From an uncultured Chloroflexota bacterium (GTDB lineage Bacteria > Chloroflexota > Chloroflexia > Chloroflexales > Roseiflexaceae), in contig CALFIC010000198.1 of NCBI GenBank assembly GCA_937876225.1, positions 1 through 64,000 on the forward strand: DNA of 64,000 bases, written 5' to 3'. The translations under genes were made by a program, and so were the position numbers. Every line of letters starts with the position of its first letter. The stretch's first letter is position 1. Shown here piece by piece: positions 62,361 through 64,000 of this stretch. The notes beneath the pieces were generated by a model. It did not search any database. It was not told where the DNA came from and worked only from the letters and a program-made list of their open reading frames with translations.

Positions 62361-63998
62361 TTAATCTTCACCAAACAAATCGTCGACGGTCATTGGGCGA
62401 GTAGGGGCAGAGGGAACGGCATTGACTGGCACAGGTGCCGTATAACCACTCATCATGGCCTGATAAAAAAGTTCATCGTAAGCGCGGGTACGGACCACCA
62501 CCGGCATCGGTACAGCATGCCCAAGGATCAGACATTGCTGTTTGGAATCGAGCGTCGCAAGGACAGTACGCAAGGCATTGGAGCCACTCACACCCGTAAA
62601 CACGGCATCAATGTCTTTTTCGTCGTTGAGCAACGCAGTGACGCGGCTCCCTAATTGACTCATGACGTCGCTATCGATCGACGAAGGACGTTGATCAACC
62701 ACAAGCAACGTGACACTATATTTACGCATTTCACGGGCAATTGTGCCAAAAATCGTCTGTTTGGCGGCGGCCGGATTAAGGAATTTGTGGGCTTCTTCGA
62801 TGGTAATCACTAACTGGGTAGGTTTGTCCGATTTATCTTTGCTGGTAAGATATTTTTCGGTGCGTTCACGCCACTTGGCATGGATTTTGCGGGTGATGAT
62901 ATTGGCCACCAGCATATAGTCGATGCTGTTGTCAAAACGGCCAAATTCGAGTACGACATGATGTTTCGCCAATAATTCGTCGATCAGGGTGTTGATGACC
63001 GAGCCATTGGTTTGTTCGGCGACGTAACCACGGCGCTTGAGGCTTTCGAGTTTGCGTTTGAGGGCACTTAGTGAGCCATAATGAGTGCCAGTTTCGTCGG
63101 CGAATTGTTGGATGGCTTCAGGCGACATATCGAGTAGCGCTTTGAGCCACCCATCACCAAAGCGATCGGCGATGCGGTAGGCCGATTCAGCGGCAGTGGC
63201 ATTGAGGTTGAGCTCGTCTTGGAGGAGCAAAATATCCTCGACTTCGATTTCGTTCAAACCGATGCGGATTTCTTGGTCGTACTGGGCGCCACGCCGGTTG
63301 GTAGATTCGGCGTCGAGGGTATAAATCCGCACACTCGGACCAAAAATTTTGCGCAAGCCTTTGACAAAGCCGCCACCCTCAGAGGAGGCATCGCTGGCAT
63401 ATTCGGAGTGCATATCAAAAATCAAATTAGCGGCCACACCGGCTTTGATGGTGCCACTAAGCAACAAGCGGGTCAAAAAACTCTTGCCGGTACCGCTTTT
63501 GCCAAAGACGCCGTTGGAGCGTTCGACTAAGCGGGTCAGGTCGATACAGACAGGCACATCCATGTCGAGGGGGCGGCCGATTTCGAAGTGGGTGGCATCT
63601 TCTTGGCCAAAGACACGGGTAAAATCACCTTCATCAGCATCATAGACGGGTGAAAAATGAGCCGGGACGGTTTTGACGGGGCGCAGACCTTCGCTCAAAT
63701 CGCGGGGCAGCATCAGCGATGGGCGGAGCTCGATGGTGCCGTAGGTGGCAGTCCCGACGAGGACGTCGTGCAAAAAGCGGTCATCGCTAGGTGGGTCAAT
63801 CAGCACACTGGGGGAAGTTGCAGCGAGTTCGACGTCGGTGAGCATCGCAAAAAATTCGTGTTGGATGCCTTGCACCAACAAAAACTGACCGACACGCAAG
63901 GCTTCTACTGACTGTGATGCATCAATGCGTGCCGTTAAGCCATCGGTCAACGAACCGTTGGTAATGACTCCGATGCGTGTCCGTGTATTCATCGCCAT
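62361..63998 (-). CDS. HerA/DUF87-type ATPase
   Basis: A 545-residue (as far as visible) P-loop ATPase of the HerA/FtsK-like group (COG0433). A small N-terminal HAS-barrel-like domain is followed by Walker A GVFGKSGTGKSFLT near residue 188 and Walker B VITIEEAHKFLNP near residue 400. A sensor-type segment (LLVVDQRPSSIDSDVMSQLG) and an arginine region follow. HerA proteins are hexameric DNA translocases that in archaea pair with NurA nuclease; bacterial relatives function in repair or conjugation-like processes. The visible start (63998, or ATG 63992) is 2 bases from the window end, so an upstream start cannot be excluded. No nurA is visible. Confidence 0.88.
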   Translation of the reverse strand: MAMNTRTRIGVITNGSLTDGLTARIDASQSVEALRVGQFLLVQGIQHEFFAMLTDVELAATSPSVLIDPPSDDRFLHDVLVGTATYGTIELRPSLMLPRDLSEGLRPVKTVPAHFSPVYDADEGDFTRVFGQEDATHFEIGRPLDMDVPVCIDLTRLVERSNGVFGKSGTGKSFLTRLLLSGTIKAGVAANLIFDMHSEYASDASSEGGGFVKGLRKIFGPSVRIYTLDAESTNRRGAQYDQEIRIGLNEIEVEDILLLQDELNLNATAAESAYRIADRFGDGWLKALLDMSPEAIQQFADETGTHYGSLSALKRKLESLKRRGYVAEQTNGSVINTLIDELLAKHHVVLEFGRFDNSIDYMLVANIITRKIHAKWRERTEKYLTSKDKSDKPTQLVITIEEAHKFLNPAAAKQTIFGTIAREMRKYSVTLLVVDQRPSSIDSDVMSQLGSRVTALLNDEKDIDAVFTGVSGSNALRTVLATLDSKQQCLILGHAVPMPVVVRTRAYDELFYQAMMSGYTAPVPVNAVPSAPTRPMTVDDLFGED

Positions 63999-64000
63999 GT

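Overview
The window most likely comes from the chromosome of a phototrophic member of the Chloroflexota (a filamentous anoxygenic phototroph of the Chloroflexales kind). The argument rests on gene content, not on a database match. A PucC-type bacteriochlorophyll/antenna MFS protein sits next to a PuhE-type photosynthetic complex assembly protein. There is also a complete six-gene alternative complex III operon (actABCDEF), a K+-independent-type H+-translocating pyrophosphatase, a polyprenyl/GGPP-type synthase, and the small subunit of methylmalonyl-CoA mutase with its MeaB GTPase, as used in the 3-hydroxypropionate bicycle. I saw no rRNA, tRNA, transposase, phage gene or CRISPR array. The region looks like stable chromosomal sequence with short intergenic gaps and many intrinsic hairpin terminators.

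Layout. 1-1.1 kb: 3' end of a Gfo/Idh/MocA oxidoreductase and a RidA protein. 1.4-4.3 kb: gltX and convergent mnmE. 4.5-8.1 kb: phototrophy pair pucC-like/puhE-like, then an unusual receiver + HTH + transmembrane regulator. 8.1-13.1 kb (minus): ABC importer operon (binding lipoprotein, two permeases, ATPase) ending in a HAD phosphatase. 13.3-16.8 kb (plus): trans-sulfuration PLP enzyme, YycJ-type MBL hydrolase, UvdE-like TIM-barrel protein and an unknown. 16.8-21.3 kb (minus): esterase, then an overlapping galT / IMPase-like / L-arabinokinase-like operon. 21.4-22.9 kb: thiamin pyrophosphokinase and a zinc-ribbon protein. 23-25.3 kb (minus): hppA. 25.6-27.5 kb (plus): two overlapping paralogous His-rich membrane proteins. 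27.6-33.2 kb (minus): hisB, a penicillin-binding protein, a histidine-kinase-like ATPase protein and a glycosidase-like lipoprotein. 33.3-34.6 kb: FAD oxidoreductase. 34.6-44.8 kb (minus): lactonase-type amidohydrolase, then a long, nearly gapless operon (membrane protein, tyrA, mutase B12 subunit, meaB, amine oxidase, CocE/NonD hydrolase, L-fuconate dehydratase, orphan ABC permease). 45.0-46.1 kb: Gfo/Idh/MocA oxidoreductase. 46.4-54.0 kb: act operon. 54.6-55.8 kb: membrane protein of unknown function. 55.9-64 kb: a 72-aa protein, sucD, MaoC hydratase, sigma-70 factor, polyprenyl synthase, histidine phosphatase, TPR-like protein, and a HerA-type ATPase at the right edge.

How the genes fit together. 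The act operon would carry electrons from menaquinol to a periplasmic acceptor in cyclic photosynthetic or respiratory transport. PucC/PuhE-like proteins would serve antenna or reaction-centre assembly, the polyprenyl synthase would feed quinone, carotenoid or bacteriochlorophyll tails, and HppA would couple pyrophosphate to proton pumping. SucD, the mutase B12 subunit, MeaB and possibly the MaoC hydratase belong to acyl-CoA/C4 metabolism. Sugar use appears as a Leloir-like operon with an unexpected kinase and as L-fuconate dehydratase with a fuconolactonase-type amidohydrolase. The most interesting open points are the receiver/RodZ-like membrane regulator behind puhE, the arabinokinase-like enzyme in the galT operon, the tandem His-rich membrane proteins, and an 11-bp direct repeat directly upstream of the polyprenyl synthase promoter.
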